From: Candidatus Coprenecus pullicola
GTDB taxonomy: Bacteria > Bacteroidota > Bacteroidia > Bacteroidales > UBA932
NCBI GenBank assembly: GCA_018711925.1
Contig: DVHR01000069.1
Location: 94,073-158,072 of the forward strand
Direction: 5' to 3'
Length of the DNA stretch: 64,000 bases
Both the position numbers and the translations under genes were made by a program. Positions 1 through 9,131 of this stretch are shown in pieces (position 1 is the stretch's first letter; each line of letters starts with the position of its first letter). The notes below the pieces were generated by a model. That model ran no database searches and had not been told where the DNA came from. It was given only the letters and a program-made list of their open reading frames with translations.

Positions 1-1428
1 AGGATAACGCCTGAGAGCCTCCTCCACCACTTTGGACGTAATCTTGTCATGGACGTGACAGCAACCCTTCCATAATTCCATCTTAAGTCCGGCCGTAGAG
101 TTGATATAACCGCCTAAATTGCGGTCAGGAGCAAACAGCACCGGCCTGTCCTGAGCGGAAGCCGCCACGGTCTGAGCCACCTTCACAGCATTGGCAGAAG
201 TACAGCAGATATCGGTATCAGCCTTTGTATCTGCAGTGGTATTGACATAAGAAACCACAATTCCGTCCTTATGATGCTTTCTCCAGGCCTTGAGGTCATC
301 CCCCGTTATGCCGTCAGCCAACGAGCATCCGGCATCAGGCACAGGCAGCAGTACCTTTTTGCCCGGCGCGAGCACAGCTGCCGTCTCTGCCATGAACCTT
401 ACACCGCAGAACACTATCATGTCCGCATCCGATGCCGCTGCCTTACGGGACAGTTCCAGAGAATCCCCCACAAAGTCCGCAACATCCTGAACCTCAGCCG
501 GCACGTAATAATGAGCCAGCACTATGGCATTGTGCTTCTTTTTCAGTTCTTTTATCGCCTTTATCAGGTATTCCGGAGTCAGCTGGATATTCATACTGAT
601 ATCCAAGGCCTTGACCGTATGAGTCAATGCCCCGACACTTATAAAGTCCACTCCGGTGCCGGCCACCTCCCTCAGCCTTTGCAAAGTCATGTTTCCTGAC
701 GCCTCGGTCTTGGCCCTTCCGCCGATTAGATTGACTGCATCGCGCATGGCCTCGGTGGCCATATTGTCCAGCATGATGATGTCCGCCCTGGCATCCAGAG
801 CCTCCTTCACCTCATCCATATTGGTAGTCTCCACCTCAATCTGCACGCCGGCAAGCACTTTGGAGCGCACCTGAGCCACAGCCTGGGATATTGAGCCGGC
901 CATCTTGATATGGTTGTCCTTTATCATGGCCATATCGTACAGTCCCATACGGTGATTGGTGCCGCCGCCGTCCCGCACGGCCATCTTGTCCGTAACCCTC
1001 ATGCCCGGAGCAGTCTTGCGCGTATCCAGCAGACGTGTATGCGTTCCCCTGAGCTCAGCCACATACTTGGCTGTCTCCGTGGCGATACCGGACATTCTCT
1101 GGAAAAAATTCAAAGCCGTCCTCTCGGCCTTCAACAGCGCAGGATAACTGCCCTCAACCCTTAGAATCACATCTCCCTTGCGGACTCTGTCCCCGTCATG
1201 CACCTGAGGCTTGAAGACGATATCCGGCTGGAATTTCCTGAACACTTTCTCCACTACCGGCAGGCCCGAGATTACCCCGTCAGCCTTGGCCGTCATTGTC
1301 GCCACCGCCGATGTGGACTCAGGGATAATCGAATCCGTAGTCACGTCCCCCGTCGCGACATCCTCCTCTATAGCAAGGTCAATAATCCTGTCCACCAGTT
1401 CTTCCCGGCGGTTCTGCTCTGCTGTCAT
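1..1428 (-). CDS. nadC-nadA: Fused nicotinate-nucleotide pyrophosphorylase (NadC) - quinolinate synthase (NadA), partial at left edge
   Basis: Manual minus-strand translation from ATG at 1428: MTAEQNRREELVDRIIDLAIEEDVATGDVTTDS...TNHRMGLYDMAMIKDNH...GTGVDFISVGALTHTVKALDISM (NadC) continues in frame, without a stop, into NIQLTPEYLIKAIKELKKKHNAIVLAHYYVPAEVQDVADFVGDSLELSRKA...FCGVRFMAETA...DICCTSANAVKVAQ (NadA). Absent from the ORF track, probably because it has no stop inside the window. Confidence 0.92.
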   Translation of the reverse strand, partial: MTAEQNRREELVDRIIDLAIEEDVATGDVTTDSIIPESTSAVATMTAKADGVISGLPVVEKVFRKFQPDIVFKPQVHDGDRVRKGDVILRVEGSYPALLKAERTALNFFQRMSGIATETAKYVAELRGTHTRLLDTRKTAPGMRVTDKMAVRDGGGTNHRMGLYDMAMIKDNHIKMAGSISQAVAQVRSKVLAGVQIEVETTNMDEVKEALDARADIIMLDNMATEAMRDAVNLIGGRAKTEASGNMTLQRLREVAGTGVDFISVGALTHTVKALDISMNIQLTPEYLIKAIKELKKKHNAIVLAHYYVPAEVQDVADFVGDSLELSRKAAASDADMIVFCGVRFMAETAAVLAPGKKVLLPVPDAGCSLADGITGDDLKAWRKHHKDGIVVSYVNTTADTKADTDICCTSANAVKVAQTVAASAQDRPVLFAPDRNLGGYINSTAGLKMELWKGCCHVHDKITSKVVEEALRRYP

Positions 1429-1935
1429 ATCCTAATATTATTTTGTGTGTTATTCTGTTAAAATCATCACAAACTTACACATAAATTCCGTATTTCCACT
1501 CCGGTCAGGTAAAAAAGTCAGACCAGACCGCTTTAATTGACCTTCTAAATTCAAGTATTCCGGCCATACGGACAGCATTCTTTATCCCTCTGATTATTGA
1601 ACCAATATATCAGCTAAGTCTAAGCAGCCCCGGCAGTAAATAAAATCAGCTCATTGAAAATCCCTAAAAACAGGTATTGCCTGACAATTCCAAGCCCTGT
1701 ACTTTAAGACATACGGGATCGCGTATTGGCTGTTGCCAGACAACAATTCGGGCAGCTAACCCCCCGATTCGCTCCGAAAGCCACCGTCTGCGTCAGATAT
1801 GCCACCGACGTACTGGCACCTTCTCCACTACCGGCAAGCCTGGCCTGAAGCTTCATTTTATTAATTAAACAACTTCTTAGGCAGATATATGGAGAATTCA
1901 GGCTATCTTTACATTCGTTTTTAAATATCAATACC

Positions 1936-2616
1936 ATGAAAAAGTATCTTGCAGAAATGGTCGGGACAATGGTTCTCGTCCTCATGGGCTGCGGAAGTGC
2001 TGTTTTCGCAGGCAGTATCGCCGGTACGGTCGGTGCCGGTGTAGGAACATTGGGTGTAGCTATGGCTTTCGGACTGGCGGTCATCGCCATGGCCTATACC
2101 ATAGGAGGAATATCAGGGTGCCATATCAACCCGGCAATCACCCTGGGCGTTACTCTTTCTGGACGCATGCCCTTTAAAGAAGCCCTGATGTACATGCTGT
2201 TCCAGGTTATAGGAGCGTTTATCGGCTCAGCCATAATCTTCGCTCTTGTCTCCACAGGCGCACATGACGGTCCCACTTTCACCGGCTCGAACTCTTTCGG
2301 AGAAGGAGAGATGCTTCAGGCATTTATAGCCGAGACAGTATTTACTTTCATTTTTGTGCTTGTCGTACTGGGCGCCACCGACAAAAAGCATGGAGCGGGC
2401 AATCTGGCAGGCCTGGCCATAGGTCTCACGCTTATCCTTATCCATATCGTCTGCATCCCCATTACAGGCACATCAGTCAACCCTGCCCGCAGCATTGCTC
2501 CGGCCGTATTTGACGGAGGCACAGCTCTGTCCCAACTATGGCTGTTCATTGTTGCGCCATTCATCGGAGCTGCACTGTCCGCCCTTGTATGGAAAGGGCT
2601 GTCAAAAGAAAATTAA
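1936..2616 (+). CDS. aqpZ: Aquaporin (MIP family, AqpZ-like)
   Basis: 226 aa, two NPA motifs (HINPAITLG, SVNPARSIAPA), six hydrophobic segments. Confidence 0.9.
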   Translation: MKKYLAEMVGTMVLVLMGCGSAVFAGSIAGTVGAGVGTLGVAMAFGLAVIAMAYTIGGISGCHINPAITLGVTLSGRMPFKEALMYMLFQVIGAFIGSAIIFALVSTGAHDGPTFTGSNSFGEGEMLQAFIAETVFTFIFVLVVLGATDKKHGAGNLAGLAIGLTLILIHIVCIPITGTSVNPARSIAPAVFDGGTALSQLWLFIVAPFIGAALSALVWKGLSKEN

Positions 2617-2619
2617 CAG

Positions 2620-4182
2620 TCAGTCACCGTTGACCTTTCTGGTGGTCAGCTTTTCTCCGGCACGCTGCACCGTGTGGACTGCGAACTCCTCTTTCAGAAC
2701 AGGATAGTCCTCACGGTAGTGGCCGCCGCGGCTTTCCCTGCGGAAACGGGCAGCCGTCATAATCAATCTGGCCACTGTCAACAGTTTTCGGGAAGCCTCA
2801 TCGTAATACTCGTGCCGCTCCGGGCCCAGTTCCCGGAACTCTTTCTTCACAAGATTGAGTCCTGTGGACAACAGCAGCTCTGAACGGATAATGCCCGAGC
2901 AGTTGTTCAACGTATGGGCTATTTGCTGCTTGAGGGAGAAATACCTCTCAGCCTGAGACTCATCCTTCCGGTACAGCTTCTCAAAATGAGGTACGGACTC
3001 CACTGGACCATACTCTACGGAGGCATCTATGGCCCTGCGCCCAAACACCAAGCACTCTATCAACGAATTGGATGCCAAACGGTTGGCTCCCATAATACCG
3101 GTTGAGGCTATCTCCCCGCACACATACAGCCGACGGACATCCGAGCGTCCGTACAGGTCGGAAGCCACGCCGCCCACCGTATAATGCGCGGCAGGTGCCA
3201 CCGGAATCCAGTCGGTCAGGTCATAGCCGTACTCGGCGCACTTGGCCAGGATATTGGGGAAGCGGCTGCGTATCTTTTCCGGATTGAGATGCTTCAGGGA
3301 CAGCACCACATATGGCCTGTCATCCAGAGCCATCTGCTTGAAAATAGATCGGGCGACAATATCCCGCGGTGCCAGTTCCGCCAGTTCATGTATAGGCAGC
3401 ATGAAGCGCTTGCCGGCCTTGTCCAGCAGGTATGCCCCCTCACCGCGTACAGCCTCGCTTATGAGAAACGCCCTCGGGCTGTCCTCCAAGTAAAGCGAGG
3501 TCGGATGGAACTGGATGAACTCCATGTCTATGATACGGCAGCCGGCTTTGTAGGCCATGGCGATACCGTCTCCGATAGTGGTCTCCGGATTGGTGGTTCT
3601 GGTATAAATGGCGGATGTGCCTCCGGATGTCAAAAACGTATGCTCCGCATAGAGCAGTTCCTCACAACCTTTCTCCTCATCCCAGCAGCGGACTCCGTAG
3701 CAGACTCCTTCCGATATGAGAAAATCTATCACGGACATGTTCTCGCGAATGGTGATATTCGGGTCGGACTGCACTTTTGATATAAGGAACTCAGTGATGT
3801 AACGACCGGTGGAGTCTCCGCCGGCATGCAGTATGCGCTTGCGGTGATGTCCGCCCTCCAGACCGAGAGACAGCTTGCCGTTCTCGGTGTCGAATTTCAT
3901 GCCCTCGCCTATTATCTCCTTGATCCGCTGCGGTCCCTCCTGCACAAGCACTTCCACGGCCCTGCCCTCACACAGGCCGCGTCCGGCTATCACTGTGTCG
4001 GTAAAATGTATCTCAGGATTATCCTCGATGTCGGTGACAGCGGCTATTCCGCCCTGTGCGTTATACGAGTTGCTGTCCCTCAAGGCCTTCTTCGTGACCA
4101 CCAACACCGGTCCGAGTGCCGACGCCTTATGAGCGACATACAGGCCGGCCAACCCGCTGCCTATGACTAAATATTTCCACAT
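2620..4182 (-). CDS. nadB: L-aspartate oxidase
   Basis: MWKYLVIGSGLAGLYVAHKAS FAD-binding N-terminus, SYNAQGGIAAV, EFIQFHPTSLY, HYTVGGV, GANRLASNSLIECLVFG; start set at MWKY rather than the longer ORF start. Confidence 0.93.
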   Translation of the reverse strand: MWKYLVIGSGLAGLYVAHKASALGPVLVVTKKALRDSNSYNAQGGIAAVTDIEDNPEIHFTDTVIAGRGLCEGRAVEVLVQEGPQRIKEIIGEGMKFDTENGKLSLGLEGGHHRKRILHAGGDSTGRYITEFLISKVQSDPNITIRENMSVIDFLISEGVCYGVRCWDEEKGCEELLYAEHTFLTSGGTSAIYTRTTNPETTIGDGIAMAYKAGCRIIDMEFIQFHPTSLYLEDSPRAFLISEAVRGEGAYLLDKAGKRFMLPIHELAELAPRDIVARSIFKQMALDDRPYVVLSLKHLNPEKIRSRFPNILAKCAEYGYDLTDWIPVAPAAHYTVGGVASDLYGRSDVRRLYVCGEIASTGIMGANRLASNSLIECLVFGRRAIDASVEYGPVESVPHFEKLYRKDESQAERYFSLKQQIAHTLNNCSGIIRSELLLSTGLNLVKKEFRELGPERHEYYDEASRKLLTVARLIMTAARFRRESRGGHYREDYPVLKEEFAVHTVQRAGEKLTTRKVNGD

Positions 4183-4225
4183 CTGAAAGTAAAATTTTGC
4201 AAATATAACAAAATCACCCACAAAA

Positions 4226-4639
4226 TCAGAACGTGACAGAGCGGGAGCCGTCCGGCAGCTCTGCGATATGGACTCTCAGAGTATCTTCGGGAAGTATGGC
4301 TTCTATCTTCTCAGGCCACTCCATCAGACAGATACCGTCACTGTCCATGTACTCCTCGTAACCTATATCCAGCACCTCCTGGAGATTTTCTATTCTGTAG
4401 AAATCAAAATGATACACAGCACGCCCGTCCCCGGAGCGATACTCGTTGACTATGGTGAATGTCGGGCTGGCCACCTCGTCCCCCACACCCAACACACGGC
4501 AGAGCGCGGAGATAAAAGTCGTCTTGCCGGCCCCCATCGAGCCGTAAAAAGCATATATCCTGACTCCGTCGGTCAGCCTCAGGAACTCCCGGGCCGCTCT
4601 GTCCAAATCACCGACACCGTTGATTACAATTTTTCTCAT
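4226..4639 (-). CDS. tsaE: tRNA threonylcarbamoyladenosine biosynthesis ATPase TsaE
   Basis: GSMGAGKTTFISALCRVLG Walker A, SPTFTIVNEY, YHFDFYRI, LMEWPEKI; start at MRKIVINGVGDL. Confidence 0.9.
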   Translation of the reverse strand: MRKIVINGVGDLDRAAREFLRLTDGVRIYAFYGSMGAGKTTFISALCRVLGVGDEVASPTFTIVNEYRSGDGRAVYHFDFYRIENLQEVLDIGYEEYMDSDGICLMEWPEKIEAILPEDTLRVHIAELPDGSRSVTF

Positions 4640-4742
4640 AACTGAATGATAAAGCACCCCAAAGTTATGGAATTTTTCTTTTGGCAACAGCGAAAATCCA
4701 CAATCAGCCCCGATATCCATGCGGCCATTATCTCTACAACTC

Positions 4743-6287
4743 TTAGACGCTGCTGTAGCTGTCTGGAAAGCGGTACTGTGCGGCTTCTGAGACATGTTCC
4801 GTCCCTATCACATCCGAACCCGCCATGTCCGCGATGGTGCGTGCCACTTTAAGTATCCTGACATACCCCCTGGCCGAGAGACGGTAGCTGTCCATCAGCC
4901 GTTGCAGAAGCCGTGCGGCCTCCCCCTCGACCCTACAGAACCGCTGCAGATGTGACGGCAGCATCTGAGCGTTTGTAAATATGCCCTCTCCGGCAAAACG
5001 CCGGGCCTGCACCTCCCTGACCGCGGCCACCCTCTCAGCCACAGTCATGCTGCTCTCCTCTGAAGGAGCCATGGACATGGAGCGGCTGTCCACCGCCTTG
5101 ACATTGATGTTGAGGTCTATCCTGTCCAAAAGCGGGCCGGAAAGCCGGGAACGGTAACGGTGAATCATCGCCGGAGTACAGGTACACCTGCCGTCATCCT
5201 CTCCGGCATAGCCGCATGGACAGGGATTCATCGAGGCCACAAGCATGAACGAGGCCGGAAAATCCACTTTGTATCTGGCCCTGGACACCGTGATATGTCT
5301 GTCTTCCAAAGGCTGGCGCAGCACCTCAAGTGTGGCCGGAGCAAACTGCGCTACCTCGTCCAGATAAAGGATACCGTTGTGAGCCAGCGATATCTCTCCC
5401 GGCACGGCTCTGCTGCCGCCTCCGACAACGGCCACCGTACTGGCTGTATGATGCGGGGCCCGGAACGGACGGTGCGTCACGAGCCCTGTCTCCGCGTCAA
5501 GCATACCGGCCACCGAATACACCATACTGGTCTCTATGGCCTCTTTCAGGTTCATCGGCGGCAGGATGGACGCCATGCACTTGGACATCATACTCTTGCC
5601 CGAACCGGGCGGGCCGTAAAGCAGCACATTGTGTCCGCCCGAAGCGGCAATCTCCAGGCCGCGTTTGGCGAAATACTGGCCGGCCACCTCCGAGAAATCA
5701 AACACAGGCCTCACTGCGGCAGGACAGTACCGCCTCCTGGGAACCTCAAAGGCAGAGGCCCCGCCCTGCTCTCCCAGCACGACAGCCATCTCCTGCAGGT
5801 CCGACACTCCGTACACTTTAATATTTTCCGCCCATGAGGCCTCGGCCGCCGACTCACGCGGCAGCACCAAAGCGCGGAAACCCATCTCCGCAGCCTTTAC
5901 CGCCACAGGCAATGCTCCGCGTATCTTCCTAAGACGCCCGTCCAAGGCCAGCTCGCCCATAACAAGATATTTGTCCGGCTCCGGAAAAAACATCTGCCCG
6001 GAGGCCGTCAGCATGGCCACGGCTATAGCCGCGTCATACCCCGAGCCCTCCTTCTTTATATCAGCAGGAGCCATATTGACTACCGTCTTCCGCCCCGGTA
6101 TCGAGAATCCGTTGCGCTGCATGGCGGTAGTCACTCTCAGAAGAGACTCCCTCACTGCATTGTCCGGCAATCCCACCAGAAAAATCCCCACTCCTGGACT
6201 GATGGACACCTCCACCGTCACTCTCACGACCTCCAGACCGACACACGTCGCGCTGAATGTCCTGCATAAAGAACCGCTGTCACTCAT
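4743..6287 (-). CDS. comM: YifB/ComM family Mg-chelatase-like AAA ATPase
   Basis: 514 aa; GLPDNAVRES, LYGPPGSGKSMM, PFRAPHHTAS, NPCPCGY, SGPLLDRIDL. Confidence 0.92.
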   Translation of the reverse strand: MSDSGSLCRTFSATCVGLEVVRVTVEVSISPGVGIFLVGLPDNAVRESLLRVTTAMQRNGFSIPGRKTVVNMAPADIKKEGSGYDAAIAVAMLTASGQMFFPEPDKYLVMGELALDGRLRKIRGALPVAVKAAEMGFRALVLPRESAAEASWAENIKVYGVSDLQEMAVVLGEQGGASAFEVPRRRYCPAAVRPVFDFSEVAGQYFAKRGLEIAASGGHNVLLYGPPGSGKSMMSKCMASILPPMNLKEAIETSMVYSVAGMLDAETGLVTHRPFRAPHHTASTVAVVGGGSRAVPGEISLAHNGILYLDEVAQFAPATLEVLRQPLEDRHITVSRARYKVDFPASFMLVASMNPCPCGYAGEDDGRCTCTPAMIHRYRSRLSGPLLDRIDLNINVKAVDSRSMSMAPSEESSMTVAERVAAVREVQARRFAGEGIFTNAQMLPSHLQRFCRVEGEAARLLQRLMDSYRLSARGYVRILKVARTIADMAGSDVIGTEHVSEAAQYRFPDSYSSV

Positions 6288-6443
6288 AACTGAAGATTTA
6301 ACGGAAGCAAGATAATGCTGTCTTTTATTTCCGACAAGATACAGTACTAATATATTTTACAGATCAGGCTTTTATAAAGAAACTTTTTATGTTTTTAAAA
6401 AATCAGCTGCTACTTTACCGATTTTATACGTACCTTTGAAGAT

Positions 6444-7187
6444 ATGATAAGGCATTTCCTATATGAGACAGGAAGGTATCTGATGTTTCTAAGACTGGTG
6501 TTCAGACGGCCAGAAAAGTGGCGGCTGTCCATCAGGCAGTTCTTCATCGAGGCTGAGAAACTGGTCATCAACTCCATACCGCTAATAGCGCTTATCTCGG
6601 TATTCATAGGCGCCGTACTGGTCATCCAGACAGCCAACAACATGACCTCCCCGTTCCTGCCCAAGATGTACATAGGATACATGGCCAGAGAGTCACTGGT
6701 GCTGGAGTTCTGCTCCACTATGGTATGTCTGATCCTGGCCGGAAAGATAGGCTCCAACATATCATCCGAGATAGGCACGATGCGGATAACCGAGCAGATA
6801 GACGCGATGGAGATGATGGGCATCAATTCCGCCAACTTTCTGGTACTGCCCAAGATCACCTCCACCACACTGCTCAACCCTCTGCTCACGCTCATGAGCA
6901 TCGCAATGGGACTGCTCGGCGGCTGGCTGATAATCTATCTGACCGGCATGATTAAAGTCTCGGACTACATCACCGGCATCCGTTTCGCGTTCAACGGCTA
7001 CTACATCACATACAGTCTGATAAAGACAGCAGTGTTCAGCTTCATCATCAGCTCCGTATCGGCATTTTACGGGTACTATGCGAAAGGCGGCTCTCTCGGT
7101 GTCGGGAAATCATCCACCACGGCGATAGTGGTTGCCAGTGCCCTGATACTCATCTCCAATCTCATTCTGACCAGAATAATGCTGTAA
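6444..7187 (+). CDS. mlaE: MlaE-family ABC transporter permease
   Basis: 247 aa hydrophobic, MlaE-type permease pattern (FIGAVLVIQTANN, EFCSTMVCLILAGKIGSNISSEIGTMRITEQIDAMEMMGIN). Confidence 0.88.
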   Translation: MIRHFLYETGRYLMFLRLVFRRPEKWRLSIRQFFIEAEKLVINSIPLIALISVFIGAVLVIQTANNMTSPFLPKMYIGYMARESLVLEFCSTMVCLILAGKIGSNISSEIGTMRITEQIDAMEMMGINSANFLVLPKITSTTLLNPLLTLMSIAMGLLGGWLIIYLTGMIKVSDYITGIRFAFNGYYITYSLIKTAVFSFIISSVSAFYGYYAKGGSLGVGKSSTTAIVVASALILISNLILTRIML

Positions 7188-7963
7188 TGATAACCGTAAG
7201 ACATCTGACAAAATACTTTGACGGGAAACCCGCCATCAGTGACATCTCCACCCAGTACAGCCCGGGAGAGTGCTCTTTAGTAATAGGTGCAAGCGGTTCC
7301 GGAAAGACCGTTCTCCTGAAGTCCATCATAGGCCTGCTGGATCCGGATGAGGGAGAGGTTCTGTTCGGAGACATTGTTTTCAACAAACTGCCGCTCAAAG
7401 AAAAAAAAGCCACCAGAAGTCAGATCGGAATGCTGTTTCAGGGCAGTGCCCTGTTCGATTTCGCCACTGCGCAGGAAAATGTAATGTTTCCATTGAACTT
7501 TTTCTCAGACATGAGCAAATCCGAGAAACTGGACAGAGCTAATTTCTGCCTTAAAAGGGTTGGCCTGGAAAATGTCAATGACAAATACCCGTCAGAACTC
7601 TCGGGCGGGATGCAGAAAAGAGTCGGCATCGCAAGGGCGATTGCCCTCAATCCCAAGTATCTCTTCTGCGATGAGCCTAACTCAGGCCTGGACCCACAGA
7701 CATCGGTGATGATAGACCGGCTGATACAGGAAATCACACAGGAATACGGCATCACGACCATCATCAACACCCATGACATGAACTCAGTAATGGAAATAGG
7801 CGACAAGGTGCTGTTTATCTACAAAGGCAGAAAACTGTGGGAAGGCGCCAACAAGGACATACTTCTATCCGACTGTAAGGAACTGGAGGAATTCATCTTC
7901 GCATCCAGGATGGCAAAGGAGCTCAAACTCAGATATGGAAACGGAAACCCAGTTCGAGATTGA
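7187..7963 (+). CDS. mlaF: MlaF-family ABC transporter ATP-binding protein
   Basis: GASGSGKTVLLKSIIGLL, ELSGGMQKRVGIARAIA, FCDEPNSGLDP; TAATG overlap with mlaE. Confidence 0.88.
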   Translation: MITVRHLTKYFDGKPAISDISTQYSPGECSLVIGASGSGKTVLLKSIIGLLDPDEGEVLFGDIVFNKLPLKEKKATRSQIGMLFQGSALFDFATAQENVMFPLNFFSDMSKSEKLDRANFCLKRVGLENVNDKYPSELSGGMQKRVGIARAIALNPKYLFCDEPNSGLDPQTSVMIDRLIQEITQEYGITTIINTHDMNSVMEIGDKVLFIYKGRKLWEGANKDILLSDCKELEEFIFASRMAKELKLRYGNGNPVRD

Positions 7964-9131
7964 ACTGAAGGGGCTGCTCCGTCCTGACCGAATACGGCTG
8001 GTTGCAGTTAAAGAAATAAGTCAGGCGAGGATCCACATATATACCCATGAAGCTCAGGAAACGGTATTCAAGACCCAAGCCTATATTCGCAGACCACTGA
8101 ACACCGGACGGCTTAAATGGCTTGTGGTATTTCGTTCCTACCAAATCCGTGATATCATATTCCACACTTACGGCTTTCTCCATCATACATCCGGCATTGG
8201 CATAGAATGTAAGTCTTTTGCCCGATAGGATATTGACATAGAAATTCAACGGAACTCCTATATAATGTATGGACTGTTCCACGCTTCCCTCATACTTATA
8301 GTAGAATGGATTGTCCATGTCGCTCACCAGAGCGTCGTACTGACTGTTCAAGAAAGTATAATTGACTCCGACACCTACCCCAAGGCGGTCATTGAGGAAA
8401 GAATATTTCAGTTCAAGACCTACGGAGACAGGGAAATAATGCCGCGGCTCACTTATAGGAAGAATACCATTATAATAAGAAACAGCACTGCCTCCCTGGA
8501 CATAACTGGGCTGTGAGAAGTCCACATTACCGGAAGCGCTGGTTGGCGAAAGATGCCCGCTGGCGGCAATGGAGAATGAAGGCGCTTTCCGACCCGCCAT
8601 GGACGTATTCGCACTGGCGTCTCCAGCCATGGCAATGTATTCGGCCTGAACACTTCTATCATAGATAGACGGAAGACCAGGCCTGATATCCTTAATGTCC
8701 TCCGGAACTTTTACATCAACGGTTTCTATCCGCTCATTGGATTGAACAACTGCCGTATCAGGCGCGACAGACGTATGACGATGTCTGACTGACATTACAG
8801 GCTGGCTCATGGCAGATACTCTGCCAAAGACCATTGCCACCTGCTTCAGTCCTGGCTCCTGCCTGACATCACCCCCACCTGCTTCCTGCTCTCCGGCTAC
8901 GGCCACCACGGTATCCTCCGGAGTCGGATCCGGCTGATAAAGCAATGCGGTCACGAAAATACCCGCTACGACCGCAGCAGCAGAGGCATAGGACACAATC
9001 CTTCTCCATCTCACGACCCTGCGCCTACGGTCAAGACCGGATTCGATCCTCTCCCAAAGATCCGGAGACGGAACCTCAGAATAAGAATCCGCCAGTTCTT
9101 TAATCTTCCTATCGAATATCTCGTCTTTCAT
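7929..9131 (-). CDS. Anti-sigma factor-like protein with single TM helix and C-terminal outer-membrane beta-barrel domain
   Basis: N-terminus MKDEIFDRKIKELADSYSEVPSPDLWERIESGL, one TM (RIVSYASAAAVVAGIFVTALLY), long low-complexity linker, then barrel-like YFPVSVGLELKYSFLNDRLGVGVGVNYTFL...LGFRFHI; ATGA overlap with the upstream sigma factor stop. Confidence 0.75.
   Translation of the reverse strand: MKDEIFDRKIKELADSYSEVPSPDLWERIESGLDRRRRVVRWRRIVSYASAAAVVAGIFVTALLYQPDPTPEDTVVAVAGEQEAGGGDVRQEPGLKQVAMVFGRVSAMSQPVMSVRHRHTSVAPDTAVVQSNERIETVDVKVPEDIKDIRPGLPSIYDRSVQAEYIAMAGDASANTSMAGRKAPSFSIAASGHLSPTSASGNVDFSQPSYVQGGSAVSYYNGILPISEPRHYFPVSVGLELKYSFLNDRLGVGVGVNYTFLNSQYDALVSDMDNPFYYKYEGSVEQSIHYIGVPLNFYVNILSGKRLTFYANAGCMMEKAVSVEYDITDLVGTKYHKPFKPSGVQWSANIGLGLEYRFLSFMGIYVDPRLTYFFNCNQPYSVRTEQPLQFNLELGFRFHI

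Noticed and set aside
1704-2090. Minus-strand 128-aa ORF over the aqpZ start
   Set aside because: Mostly antisense to the well-supported aquaporin; no recognisable motifs
3184-3780. Plus-strand 198-aa ORF
   Set aside because: Antisense to nadB; no family signal
5160-6315. Plus-strand ORFs of 163-228 aa
   Set aside because: Antisense to comM; Arg/His/Pro-rich shadow translations
6385-6440. Possible promoter before mlaE (TACCTTTG)
   Set aside because: -7 box is good but no convincing TTTG at the right spacing
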